Shown here piece after piece: positions 43,496 through 51,991 of a stretch of DNA of 64,000 nucleotides. This DNA is from Polymorphospora lycopeni (lineage in GTDB: Bacteria > Actinomycetota > Actinomycetes > Mycobacteriales > Micromonosporaceae). The notes under the pieces are model-generated. The model searched no databases, was not told where the DNA came from, and saw only the letters and a list, made by a program, of their open reading frames with translations. A program made the translations under genes and the position numbers. Within the stretch, counting starts at the first letter, position 1. Each line of letters opens with the position of its first letter. The stretch lies in NCBI RefSeq assembly GCF_042237075.1, contig NZ_JBCGDC010000010.1:37932-101931 (forward strand). Direction: 5' to 3'.

Positions 43496-44092
43496 GTGTC
43501 CCCGCCCGGCCAGATCGTCCTGCTCAACGGCGCGTCCAGCGCCGGGAAGACCAGCCTCGCCGGGCAGTTGCTGACCGTGCTCGACGGGCCGCGCTTCCGC
43601 CGGCCCTATTTTCACCTGTCGGTCGACGCGTTCGGCGCGATGCGGGCCGCGCGACCGACCACGCAGCTGTCGCCCGCCGAGGTGACCGACGTGCTCACCC
43701 GGACCCGCGCCGGCTTCCACCGGGCGGTCGCCGGCATGGCCCGGGCCGGCAACGACGTGGTCGCCGACCATGTGCTCAGCGAGCCGTGGCGGCTGCGGGA
43801 CTGCCTGGAGGTCATGGCGGGGCTCGACGTCGTGCTGGTCGGCGTGCACTGTTCGGCCGAGGAGTTGGCGCGGCGGGAACGGGTCCGTGGCGACCGTCGG
43901 ATCGGGCAGGCGGCGGCGCAGGTCGAGCGGGTGCACGCGCACGGCGTCTACGACGTCGAGTGCGACACGACGACCACCACCCCGTACGACTGTGCGGTGC
44001 GGATCAGGGACTTCCTGCTCGCCCGGCCGCCCGGACCGACGGCGTTCGACCGGCTCCGGGCGGCGGCCGCCGGGCGGCCGTACGGGCGGTGA
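43496..44092 (+). CDS. Chloramphenicol-phosphotransferase-like kinase
   Basis: A 198-residue P-loop kinase: Walker A LLNGASSAGKTS (8-19), then HLSVDAFGAM with the Asp that acts as base in chloramphenicol 3-O-phosphotransferase, VVADHVL and an RRERVRGDRRIGQA lid. In the producer this enzyme inactivates chloramphenicol; homologues in other actinomycetes usually have unknown substrates, so resistance should not be assumed. The GTG start has its GGGAGG immediately adjacent, too close for normal use, so initiation may be leaderless. Confidence 0.8.
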   Translation: MSPPGQIVLLNGASSAGKTSLAGQLLTVLDGPRFRRPYFHLSVDAFGAMRAARPTTQLSPAEVTDVLTRTRAGFHRAVAGMARAGNDVVADHVLSEPWRLRDCLEVMAGLDVVLVGVHCSAEELARRERVRGDRRIGQAAAQVERVHAHGVYDVECDTTTTTPYDCAVRIRDFLLARPPGPTAFDRLRAAAAGRPYGR

Positions 44093-44154
44093 CCGCCGGC
44101 CGGTCGGCGTAGGGTGCGACGGAGAGGTCCCGTCGTTCGCGGAGGTACGCCCGT

Positions 44155-44928
44155 ATGACGTCCCCGTCCGTCACGCTGACCGGTGGCGTGACCATGCCCC
44201 TGCTCGGCTTCGGCACCTGGAAGACGACCGGCGAGGAGTGCTACCGGGCGGTCCGGGAGGCGCTCGACGTCGGCTACCGGCACATCGACACCGCCACCAT
44301 GTACCGCAACGAGGACCAGGTGGGCCGGGCGGTGCGGGACAGCGGGGTGCCGCGCGAGGAGGTCTTCGTCACCACCAAGCTGCTGCCCGAGCAGGCCGAC
44401 CGGCCGCGCCCGGCGATCGACGCGAGCCTGGCCGCACTCGGCTTCGACCACGTCGACCTGTGGCTGATCCACTGGCCTCCGGCCGGCACCGCGTCGCCGT
44501 CGACGTGGCGGGAGTTCCTGGCCGTCCGCGAGCAGGGGCTGGCCCGGGCGGTCGGGGTGAGCAACTACGACGTCGACCAGCTCGACGAACTGGTCGGGGC
44601 GACCGGGGTGGCGCCCGCGGTCAACCAGGTCCGGTGGAGCCCGTCACTGTACGACCCTCAGGTCCTGGCCGCGCACCGTGAGCGCGGTGTGGTGCTGGAG
44701 GGCTACAGCCCGTTCCGCAGCACCGACCTCGGCGACCCGGAACTGGTCCGGATCGCCGAGGCGCACGGTGTGTCGCCGGCCCGGGTGGTGCTGCGGTGGC
44801 ACCTGGAGCACGGCATCGTGGTGATCCCGAAGTCGGTCACCCCGGAGCGGATCCGGGACAACTTCGACCTGTTCGGTTTCCGGCTCGACGACGACGAGAC
44901 ACGCCGGATCGACGCCCTCGCCCGCTGA
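44155..44928 (+). CDS. Aldo/keto reductase
   Basis: A 257-residue (beta/alpha)8 NADPH-dependent reductase with the complete tetrad: Asp and Tyr in HIDTATMYRNE, Lys in VTTKL and His in LIHWP. NADP-binding IPKSVTPERIRDN is present near the C-terminus. It is closest to the 2,5-diketo-D-gluconate reductase-like (AKR5) group. The substrate is unknown. It is convergent with the MerR gene. Confidence 0.9.
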   Translation: MTSPSVTLTGGVTMPLLGFGTWKTTGEECYRAVREALDVGYRHIDTATMYRNEDQVGRAVRDSGVPREEVFVTTKLLPEQADRPRPAIDASLAALGFDHVDLWLIHWPPAGTASPSTWREFLAVREQGLARAVGVSNYDVDQLDELVGATGVAPAVNQVRWSPSLYDPQVLAAHRERGVVLEGYSPFRSTDLGDPELVRIAEAHGVSPARVVLRWHLEHGIVVIPKSVTPERIRDNFDLFGFRLDDDETRRIDALAR

Positions 44929-44936
44929 GCCGCGAC

Positions 44937-45767
44937 TCAGGACTTGGTGACGGCCAGCTGGAGTTCGGTGACGCCCTCGGCGGGATCGTCCGCGCAGTAG
45001 TCGAGGTAGACCTCCCGCACGTACCCGTCGGTCCGGTATCCGTTGTCCTCGACCCACCGGGCCAGGATCTGGATGCTCTGCTCGACGTTGTCCATCGGTC
45101 CGCGGTGGATGATCGTCGCCGCGGTCGGGATCGCCGGCACCTCCACGATCTCGAAGTCGTACCCGTCGTGCGGCCCGGCGTCGACCTGGGCGGTGGCGTG
45201 CACGACGACCGCCTCGCCGGGGCCGTCCGGTGCGGGGGTGTAGTAGGCGATGCCGGGACCGGTCTGCTTCACCCCGGCCACCGCGAGCCGCCGGTGGAGT
45301 TCGGCGTAGAGCGGCTGGATGACCGGGCCGATGTCGACGGTCTCGTAGGTCGGGGAGACGGCGGTCAGTTCCGCGACGCGGACCGGGCCGACCGGCTTGA
45401 GTACGACGTCCTCGGTGGGCATGTCGCCCTCCTTCTCGATCAACTGGAGCCTCGCCTCGATCCCGGTGAGCCGGGCCGCGTCCGCCTCGATCTGGGCCTC
45501 GAGCTGGGCCCGGCGCAGGCGCAGCATGCCGCGCAGCGCGTCGGTGCCGAGGTCCTCGTCGAGGATCGCCTGGACCTGGGGCAGCGTGAAACCGAGGTCC
45601 TTCAGGGCGATCACCCGGTTGAGCCGCCCGAGTTGGGCGGCCCGGTAGAAGCGGTAGCCGGTGGCGGGGTCGACGGTGGCCGGGGTCAGCAGCCCGATGG
45701 CGTCGTAGTGACGCAGCATCCGAACCGACACCCGGCCCAGCCTGGCGAAGTCTCCGATAGTGAACAT
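44937..45767 (-). CDS. MerR-family regulator with GyrI-like ligand-binding domain
   Basis: A 276-residue protein: MerR winged helix (FTIGDFARLGRVSVRMLRHYDAIGLL, then TGYRFYRAAQLGRLNRVIALKDLGF), a dimer coiled coil and a C-terminal GyrI/BmrR-like effector domain (about 120-276, ending QILARWVEDNGYRTDGYVREVYLDY). It would sense a cationic or aromatic drug-like ligand. No adjacent efflux gene is divergent from it, so the target is not evident. Confidence 0.88.
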   Translation of the reverse strand: MFTIGDFARLGRVSVRMLRHYDAIGLLTPATVDPATGYRFYRAAQLGRLNRVIALKDLGFTLPQVQAILDEDLGTDALRGMLRLRRAQLEAQIEADAARLTGIEARLQLIEKEGDMPTEDVVLKPVGPVRVAELTAVSPTYETVDIGPVIQPLYAELHRRLAVAGVKQTGPGIAYYTPAPDGPGEAVVVHATAQVDAGPHDGYDFEIVEVPAIPTAATIIHRGPMDNVEQSIQILARWVEDNGYRTDGYVREVYLDYCADDPAEGVTELQLAVTKS

Positions 45768-45855
45768 GGCACGTCCTACCGTGGGGCCTCACACGGTGTC
45801 ACAGTCAAGGCCGGTGCGCGGCCCGTTCCGGTGCCGGCGCCGGACCCGTCGGCTC

Positions 45856-46629
45856 CTACGCGGAGATCAGGCGGCGGGCGGCGCGTACCTGCTCGACCGC
45901 GCGGCCGAGCGCGGACACGACGCGGTCCTCGGTGTCCGGGCCGATCCGGCCGGCGGGCACCGACAGGCTGATCGCGTCGGTGGCCGGGGAGTGCAGCGGC
46001 ACGGCCATCGCGAAGCAGACGATGCCCTCGGTGTTCTCGCCGCGGTCGACGGCGTATCCACGGCCGCGGACCAGGTCGAGTTCGGCGCGCAGGGCGTCGG
46101 GGTCGGTGACGGTGTCCGGGGTCAGCGCGGCCAGCGGCCAGGTCAGCATCTTGTCGAGGGACTCCGGCGGGCGTTCGGCGAGCAGCACCTTGCCCAGCGC
46201 GGTGGCGTGCGCCGGCAGCCGGCGGCCGATCGCGCTGTAGAGCCGCAGCGGGTGGACCGATTCGCGTTTGGCCATGTAGACGACGTGGGCCCCGTCGAGG
46301 CGGCCGAGGTGCACGGTCTCGCCGAACTCGCGGGACAACCCGTCGAGTACGGCGCCGAGCAGGCCGACGGTGTCGTCGGTCTCCAGGTAGGCGGCGCCGA
46401 CCTGGAGGGCGCGTACGCCGAGGCCGAACCGGGTGCCGGTGCCGTCGGCCTCCACCCAGCCGCGCTGGACCATGGTCCGCAGGATGCCGTGCAGGCTGCT
46501 CTTCGGGATGCCGAGGGTGCGGGCGAGGTCGACCAGTGAGCGCCGTTCCGGCGAGGCCGCCAGCGCCTCCAGCACGTCCAGGGTCCGGCCGGCGGATTTG
46601 ACCGGTTGGTAGGCGTCGCCCGTCGTCAT
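45856..46629 (-). CDS. IclR-family regulator of the KDPG/KDG genes
   Basis: A 257-residue IclR protein: winged helix (SAGRTLDVLEALAASPERRSLVDLARTLGIPKSSLHGILRTMV) and a GAF-like effector domain (AHATALGKVLLAERP, then GYAVDRGENTEGIVCFAMAVPL). The ATG at 46629 is chosen because it precedes the helix-turn-helix by a normal 10 residues. It is divergent from the KDPG aldolase gene across 54 bp holding its promoter and an inverted repeat, so it very probably controls that operon, with KDG or KDPG as ligand. Confidence 0.88.
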   Translation of the reverse strand: MTTGDAYQPVKSAGRTLDVLEALAASPERRSLVDLARTLGIPKSSLHGILRTMVQRGWVEADGTGTRFGLGVRALQVGAAYLETDDTVGLLGAVLDGLSREFGETVHLGRLDGAHVVYMAKRESVHPLRLYSAIGRRLPAHATALGKVLLAERPPESLDKMLTWPLAALTPDTVTDPDALRAELDLVRGRGYAVDRGENTEGIVCFAMAVPLHSPATDAISLSVPAGRIGPDTEDRVVSALGRAVEQVRAARRLISA

Positions 46630-46633
46630 GGCG

Positions 46634-46679
46634 GTCACTCTAGCCGGGTTGACATCCTCGACCACCGGGCTAGGGTCAC
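46634..46679 (+). promoter_or_regulatory. eda promoter with flanking inverted repeat
   Basis: TTGACA (46649-46654), a 16-nt spacer and TAGGGT (46671-46676) stand 7 nt before the GTG at 46684 (leaderless). An imperfect inverted repeat (46634-46647 and 46665-46679) brackets the -35 box and overlaps the -10, suggesting repression by the divergent IclR protein. Confidence 0.65.
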
Positions 46680-46683
46680 AAGT

Positions 46684-47352
46684 GTGACCAACGTTCATGA
46701 TTCTGAACAGCAATCGCTCGATGTGACCGCCGCCATCGCCGCCGGCCGGATGCTGCCGGTCGTCGTGCTCGAAGACGCCGCCGCCGCCACCCCGCTCGCC
46801 GACGCCCTGGTCGCCGGCGGCCTGCGCAGCGTCGAGGTGACCTTCCGTACCGCCGCCGCCGCGGACGCCATCCGCGCCATGTCCACCAACCCCGACCTGC
46901 TCGTCGGCGCCGGGACCGTGCTGTCCCCGGCCCAGGTCGACCAGGCCGCCGAGGCCGGCGCGAAGTTCGTGCTCAGCCCCGGCTTCAGCCCGAGCGTCGT
47001 CAAGCGCTGCCAGGAACTCGGCCTGCCGGTCTTCCCCGGCGTGGCCACCGCCACCGAGATCCAGATGGCGCTCGACGCCGGGCTGGAGATCGTCAAGTTC
47101 TTCCCCGCCGAGCAGCTCGGCGGGATTCCGATGATCAAGGCGCTGGCCGCGCCGTTCCGCTCGGTCCGGTTCATCCCCACCGGCGGGGTCAACACCGGCA
47201 ACCTCGCCGACTACCTCGCCGTGCCGTCCGTGTTCGCCGTCGGCGGCACCTGGATGGTCGCCCCCGACCTGCTGCGCGCCGGCCGGTGGGACGAGGTCAC
47301 CGCCCTCACCGCGGCGGCCGTCGCCGCCGCCCGACCCGCCCCGGAGGCGTGA
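46684..47352 (+). CDS. eda: KDPG/KHG aldolase
   Basis: A 222-residue class I aldolase with VEVTFR (catalytic Glu), GAGTVLSPAQVDQA, FVLSPGFSP, FPGVATATE and the Schiff-base lysine in IVKFFPAEQLGG. It cleaves 2-keto-3-deoxy-6-phosphogluconate to pyruvate and glyceraldehyde 3-phosphate. It is followed 2 nt later by the KDG kinase gene, giving the last two steps of hexuronate or Entner-Doudoroff catabolism. GTG start, leaderless by promoter spacing. Confidence 0.92.
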   Translation: MTNVHDSEQQSLDVTAAIAAGRMLPVVVLEDAAAATPLADALVAGGLRSVEVTFRTAAAADAIRAMSTNPDLLVGAGTVLSPAQVDQAAEAGAKFVLSPGFSPSVVKRCQELGLPVFPGVATATEIQMALDAGLEIVKFFPAEQLGGIPMIKALAAPFRSVRFIPTGGVNTGNLADYLAVPSVFAVGGTWMVAPDLLRAGRWDEVTALTAAAVAAARPAPEA

Positions 47353-47354
47353 CG

Positions 47355-48452
47355 ATGCTCCAGATCCGGCCCGCCGACCAGTGCCGCTACGACCTGGTGT
47401 CGCTCGGCGAGATCATGCTGCGGCTCGACCCGGGCGAGGGACGGGTCCGCACCGCCCGCAACTTCCGGGCCTGGGAGGGCGGCGGTGAATACAACGTCGC
47501 CCGCGGGCTGCGCCGTTGCTTCGGGCTGCGCACCGCGGTGGTCACCGCGTTCGCCGACAACGAGATCGGCCGGCTGCTGGAGGACCTGGTCCTGCAGGGC
47601 GGCGTCGACACGGCGTTCGTCAAGTGGGTGCCGTACGACGGGCTCGGCCGCTCGGTCCGCAACGGCCTCAACTTCACCGAGCGCGGGTTCGGCGTACGCG
47701 GCGCGGTCGGCACCTCCGACCGGGGACACACCGCCGCCAGCCAGCTGCGGCCCGACGACGTCGACTGGGACCACCTCTTCGGCACCCTCGGCGTGCGCTG
47801 GCTGCACACCGGCGGCATCTACGCGGCCCTGTCCGAGATCACCCCGGACACCATCGAGGCAGCCATGTCCGCCGCCCGCCGGCACGGCACGGTCATCTCG
47901 TACGACCTGAACTACCGGCCCAGCCTCTGGAAGGCGGTCGGCGGGCAGGCCCGGGCCCAGGAGGTCAACCGCCGGCTGGCCCGCTACGTCGACGTGATGA
48001 TCGGCAACGAGGAGGACTTCACCGCCTCGCTCGGCTTCGAGGTGCCCGACACCGACGAGAACCTGTCCGAGCTCGACGTCGCCAACTTCCAGAAGATGAT
48101 CGGCGAGGTCACCAAGGAGTACGACAACTTCTCCGTGGTCGCCACCACCCTGCGTACGGTGCGTACGGCGACCGTCAACGACTGGGGCGCGGTCGCGTGG
48201 TCGGCGGAGAGCGGCTTCGTCGAGGCCACCCACCGTCCCGGCCTGGAGATCATGGACCGGGTCGGCGGCGGTGACAGCTTCGCGTCCGGTCTCGCGTACG
48301 GCCTGCTGGAGAAGGGCGATCTCGCGACAGCCATCGAGTACGGCGCGGCCCACGGGGCGCTGGCGATGACCACCCCGGGCGACACTTCGATGGCGAGCCT
48401 CAAGGAGGTTGAGTCGCTGGTCAAGGGAGGCGGAGCCCGGGTCCAGCGCTGA
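47355..48452 (+). CDS. kdgK: 2-keto-3-deoxygluconate kinase (PfkB family)
   Basis: A 365-residue ribokinase-fold protein: N-terminal LVSLGEIMLRLDPGEGRVR, substrate region WEGGGEYNVARGL and the C-terminal anion-hole motif DRVGGGDSFASGLAYGLL with catalytic Asp. It phosphorylates KDG, feeding the aldolase encoded just upstream. GGAGG 7 nt upstream supports the ATG at 47355. Some PfkB proteins of this length act on other keto sugars, but the eda context favours KDG. Confidence 0.87.
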   Translation: MLQIRPADQCRYDLVSLGEIMLRLDPGEGRVRTARNFRAWEGGGEYNVARGLRRCFGLRTAVVTAFADNEIGRLLEDLVLQGGVDTAFVKWVPYDGLGRSVRNGLNFTERGFGVRGAVGTSDRGHTAASQLRPDDVDWDHLFGTLGVRWLHTGGIYAALSEITPDTIEAAMSAARRHGTVISYDLNYRPSLWKAVGGQARAQEVNRRLARYVDVMIGNEEDFTASLGFEVPDTDENLSELDVANFQKMIGEVTKEYDNFSVVATTLRTVRTATVNDWGAVAWSAESGFVEATHRPGLEIMDRVGGGDSFASGLAYGLLEKGDLATAIEYGAAHGALAMTTPGDTSMASLKEVESLVKGGGARVQR

Positions 48453-48542
48453 TCTTTCACCGGAGGGGTCTGTCGCGGCGCCGTTGCGCGAAGTAGTCTC
48501 TTGGCTTCAACGCGTGCCCAACCCCTCGGAGGCGTTGCACAA

Positions 48543-49649
48543 ATGGGCGGATCCTCCCTGCGCGTCCTCATCGTGGGGGCGGGCATCGCCGGGCTGGCCA
48601 CCGCGCGGGCCCTGCGCCTGGCCGGCTTCCGCCCCCGGGTGGTGGAGCAACTCCCCGCGTCGGCCGTCCCCGGCGCGGGGATCTACCTGCCCGGCAACGC
48701 CGCCCGGGCGCTGCGCGCCCTCGACGTCGACGGCCCGGTCCAGCGCCTCGGCGAGGTCATCACCCGCCAGCACTTCCTCGACCAGCGCGGCCGCCCGCTG
48801 TGCGAGGTCGACCTGCTCGGGCTCTGGGACGGTGTCGGCGAGTGCCGGGCGTTGCCCCGGTCCGAACTGCACCGGGTGCTGCTCACCGCCGCAGGTGGCG
48901 ACGTACACCACGAGACCGGGGTGACCGGGCTCGACGTTGGCGCACGGACCGTCACGGTCGGCTTCGACGACGGCACCAGCGCCGAGTTCGACCTGGTCGT
49001 CGGCGCCGACGGCCGCCGCTCCGCGGTCCGCTCGCTCGCCGCGCTCGGTGGCGCGGCCCGCCCGGTCGGTCAGATCGTCTACCGCAGCGTCGTCACCGGC
49101 GGCCCCAAGATCACCGAATGGACGGGGCTGCTCGGTCGGCGGTCCGGGTTCATCGCCGTGCCGATGGGGGCCGGCCGGCTCTACTGCTACGCCGACGAGG
49201 CCGGCGACACCCTGCCCGACGATCCGCGGGCCCGGCTCGCCGAACTGTTCGCCGACTACGGCGACCCGGTACCGGAGATCATCGAGGCGATCGACAGGAT
49301 CCAGGTGGCCCGGACCGACGAGGTCGAACTCGGGCGCTGGTCACGTGGCCGGGTGGTCCTCGTCGGTGACGCCGCCCACGCCACCTCACCCACCCTGTCC
49401 CAGGGCGCCGCCATGGCCTTCGAGGACGCGGTCGTGCTCGCCGACACGCTGCGTCACGGTGACGACGTCGAAGCGGCGCTGGAGACGTACGAGAGCCGCC
49501 GCCGGCCGCGTACGAGGTGGGTGTTGGACCGTACCCGCGACCGGGAGCGGACGCGTGACGTCCCGGCCGCGTTGCGCGACCCGCTGCTGCGTGGGCGGGG
49601 CGGGCGGATCTTTGCCGAGCACTATCGTCTGCTGGTCGATCCGATATAG
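48543..49649 (+). CDS. FAD-dependent monooxygenase (PHBH/UbiH type)
   Basis: A 368-residue flavoprotein with the Rossmann motif VLIVGAGIAGLATARAL, the NAD(P)H/FAD DG motif VVGADGRRSAVR and the GD motif VVLVGDAAHATSPTLSQGAAMAFEDA. It would hydroxylate or epoxidise an aromatic or polyketide-like substrate. No biosynthetic partners are nearby. The ATG 48543 has GGAGG 12 nt upstream; a TTG at 48501 is possible. Confidence 0.88.
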   Translation: MGGSSLRVLIVGAGIAGLATARALRLAGFRPRVVEQLPASAVPGAGIYLPGNAARALRALDVDGPVQRLGEVITRQHFLDQRGRPLCEVDLLGLWDGVGECRALPRSELHRVLLTAAGGDVHHETGVTGLDVGARTVTVGFDDGTSAEFDLVVGADGRRSAVRSLAALGGAARPVGQIVYRSVVTGGPKITEWTGLLGRRSGFIAVPMGAGRLYCYADEAGDTLPDDPRARLAELFADYGDPVPEIIEAIDRIQVARTDEVELGRWSRGRVVLVGDAAHATSPTLSQGAAMAFEDAVVLADTLRHGDDVEAALETYESRRRPRTRWVLDRTRDRERTRDVPAALRDPLLRGRGGRIFAEHYRLLVDPI

Positions 49650-49791
49650 CCATCGGCCCTGGACCACCACCCGCCGCAAAACCCGCCGGTAGAGGGGACT
49701 ATCCTCGCTGCGAGGTACGCCCGCGGATCAACGACAGAGCGTCAACGACGAGCGCGTGCCGAGTGTGACCAACGAGAACCGGAGGCCGCTC

Positions 49792-51552
49792 GTGACCACC
49801 GTCGGACCGAAGCCGATCGTGACCCGGCCCTGGCCGGTCCATCAGCCGGTAAAGGGCTCGGCCATCGCGCGGATCCTGCGTACGACGGACGCGAAGCAGA
49901 TCGGGATCATGTACATGATCACCGCCTTCGTGTTCTTCCTGATCGGCGGCCTGATGGCGCTGATCATGCGGGCCGAGCTGGCCCAGCCCGGGCTGCAGTT
50001 CCTCTCCCCGGAGCAGTACAACCAGCTCTTCACCATGCACGGCACGATCATGCTGCTGTTCTTCGCGACGCCGATCGTCTTCGCGTTCGCGAACTACATC
50101 GTGCCGATCCAGATCGGCGCGCCCGACGTGTCGTTCCCCCGGCTGAACAGCTTCGCGTACTGGCTCTACCTCTTCGGCGGGACGCTGGCGATGGCCGGCT
50201 TCCTCACCCCGGGTGGCGCGGCCGACTTCGGCTGGTTCGCGTACGCGCCGCTGAGCAGCGTCGAGCACTCGCCGGGCGTCGGCGCCAACATGTGGATCGT
50301 CGGTCTGGCCATCTCCGGTCTGGGCACCATCCTCGGCGCCGTCAACCTGATCACCACGATCCTGACGCTGCGCGCGCCCGGCATGACGATGTTCCGGATG
50401 CCGATCTTCACCTGGAACATCCTGGTCACCAGCCTCCTGGTGATCATGGTCTTCCCGCTGCTGGCCGCCGCGCTGTTCGCGCTCGCCGCCGACCGCATCC
50501 TCGGCGCCCACGTCTACGCCCCGGAGACCGGCGGCCCACTGCTCTGGCAGCACCTCTTCTGGTTCTTCGGCCATCCCGAGGTCTACATCGTGGCGCTGCC
50601 GTTCTTCGGCATCGTCAGCGAGATCATCCCGGTCTTCTCCCGTAAGCCGATCTTCGGCTACAAGGGCCTGGTCGGCGCCACCATCGCCATCGCGGCCCTC
50701 TCGATGAGCGTGTGGGCGCACCACATGTTCGCCACCGGCCAGGTACTGCTGCCGTTCTTCAGCTTCCTGAGCTTCCTCATCGCCGTACCGACCGGTATGA
50801 AGTTCTTCAACTGGATCGGCACCATGTGGCGCGGCCAGATCAGCTTCGAGACACCGATGCTGTGGTCCATCGGCTTCCTGGTGACGTTCCTCTTCGGCGG
50901 CCTGTCCGGCGTGCTGCTCGCCAGCCCGCCGATCGACTTCCACGTCTCCGACTCGTACTTCGTCGTCGCGCACTTCCACTACGTGCTCTTCGGCACGATC
51001 GTGTTCGCGGTGTTCGCCGGCATCTACTTCTGGTTCCCGAAGATGACCGGCCGGATGCTCGACGAGCGCCTCGGCAAGATCCACTTCTGGATGACCCTCA
51101 TCGGCTTCCACACCACGTTCCTCGTGCAGCACTGGCTCGGCAACGACGGCTTCCCCCGTCGCTACGCCGACTACCTGCCGATGGACAACTGGGCCACGCT
51201 CAACACGATTTCCACCATCGGGTCGTTCATCACCGGTATCTCGACCCTGCCGTTCATCTGGAACTGCTGGAAGTCGTACAAGACCGGCCCCATCGTCGAG
51301 GTCGACGACCCGTGGGGCCACGGCAACTCGCTGGAGTGGGCGACCAGTTGCCCGCCCCCGCTGCGCAACTTCGACCGGATGCCCCGGATCCGCTCCGAGC
51401 GGCCCGCGTTCGACCTGAAGTTCCCGCACCTGGCCGCCGGCCACCAGTCGCTGGCCGGGCCGCCCGAGGGTGGCGCGAAGCCGCTGACGAGCGAGTCCGA
51501 CGGCGGCGCCAGCTACACCGAGGACGTGGCGAGCGACCTCGACCGCCGCTGA
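49792..51552 (+). CDS. ctaD: Cytochrome c oxidase subunit I
   Basis: A 586-residue aa3-type oxidase subunit I with 12 membrane helices. Visible ligands and channel residues include FTMHGTIMLLFF (low-spin heme His), WFFGHPEVYI (CuB His and cross-linked Tyr), AHHMFATGQ, and VVAHFHYVLFGT (heme a3 and a His). It reduces oxygen to water and pumps protons across the membrane. The GTG 49792 has GGAGG 6 nt upstream and matches the usual MTTVxPKPIVTRPWP start. ctaC/ctaE are not adjacent, as usual in actinobacteria. A very strong hairpin follows the stop. Confidence 0.95.
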   Translation: MTTVGPKPIVTRPWPVHQPVKGSAIARILRTTDAKQIGIMYMITAFVFFLIGGLMALIMRAELAQPGLQFLSPEQYNQLFTMHGTIMLLFFATPIVFAFANYIVPIQIGAPDVSFPRLNSFAYWLYLFGGTLAMAGFLTPGGAADFGWFAYAPLSSVEHSPGVGANMWIVGLAISGLGTILGAVNLITTILTLRAPGMTMFRMPIFTWNILVTSLLVIMVFPLLAAALFALAADRILGAHVYAPETGGPLLWQHLFWFFGHPEVYIVALPFFGIVSEIIPVFSRKPIFGYKGLVGATIAIAALSMSVWAHHMFATGQVLLPFFSFLSFLIAVPTGMKFFNWIGTMWRGQISFETPMLWSIGFLVTFLFGGLSGVLLASPPIDFHVSDSYFVVAHFHYVLFGTIVFAVFAGIYFWFPKMTGRMLDERLGKIHFWMTLIGFHTTFLVQHWLGNDGFPRRYADYLPMDNWATLNTISTIGSFITGISTLPFIWNCWKSYKTGPIVEVDDPWGHGNSLEWATSCPPPLRNFDRMPRIRSERPAFDLKFPHLAAGHQSLAGPPEGGAKPLTSESDGGASYTEDVASDLDRR

Positions 51553-51556
51553 CCCG

Positions 51557-51764
51557 CACCACTCGCGAAGCGCCGGCCCCCGGACGGGGGCCGGCGCGNN
51601 NNNNNNNNNNNNNNNNNNNNNNNNNNNNNNNNNNNNNNNNNNNNNNNNNNNNNNNNNNNNNNNNNNNNNNNNNNNNNNNNNNNNNNNNNNNNNNNNNNNN
51701 NNNNNNNNNNNNNNNNNNNNNNNNNNNNNNNNNNNNTACGGGGGCCGGCGCTTCGCGAGTGGTG
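51557..51764. terminator. Perfect 26-bp hairpin after ctaD, split by an assembly gap
   Basis: The left arm 51557-51582 is fully complementary to 51739-51764. Between them lie 138 N (51599-51736). A 14-bp piece of the right arm occurs on both sides of the gap (51584-51597 and 51738-51751). Collapsing the overlap gives a 54-nt hairpin with a 2-nt loop directly after the ctaD stop, a strong terminator and an obvious reason for an assembly break. Confidence 0.8.
51599..51736. other. Assembly gap (138 N)
   Basis: A run of N with a 14-bp direct repeat at its edges, inside a long hairpin. It probably hides no sequence. Confidence 0.85.
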
Positions 51765-51817
51765 CCCTTGCCGCCCGGCGGACAGCGACGCGACCGCCCG
51801 CCGCGCGGAATGACGTC

Positions 51818-51872
51818 GATCTGAGCGGGAGAGACCCTACCGGCCGCCGAGAAGGTCTCTCCCGCTCAGATC
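51818..51872. terminator. 19-bp perfect hairpin after the MFS gene
   Basis: Arms 51818-51836 and 51854-51872 pair perfectly over 19 bp with a 17-nt loop. It lies downstream of the minus-strand MFS gene (stop at 51992) and can also stop read-through from ctaD. Confidence 0.75.
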
Positions 51873-51991
51873 AACACCTGTTCGGGCCGGTGCGGCCCCG
51901 GCGTGCTGCCGGTGCGGCCCCGGCGTACCGCCGGGGCCGGCACGGCGACGTGCTGCCGGGACAGCGTGCTGTCGCCGCGCCGGCCGCCCGG

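Noticed and set aside
43496..44092. Chloramphenicol resistance gene
   Set aside because: The kinase motifs fit CPT, but such homologues are widespread in non-producers and nothing in the sequence shows the substrate.
49699..51444. 581-codon frame antisense to ctaD
   Set aside because: The composition is highly charged and repetitive, and ctaD on the sense strand is unambiguous.
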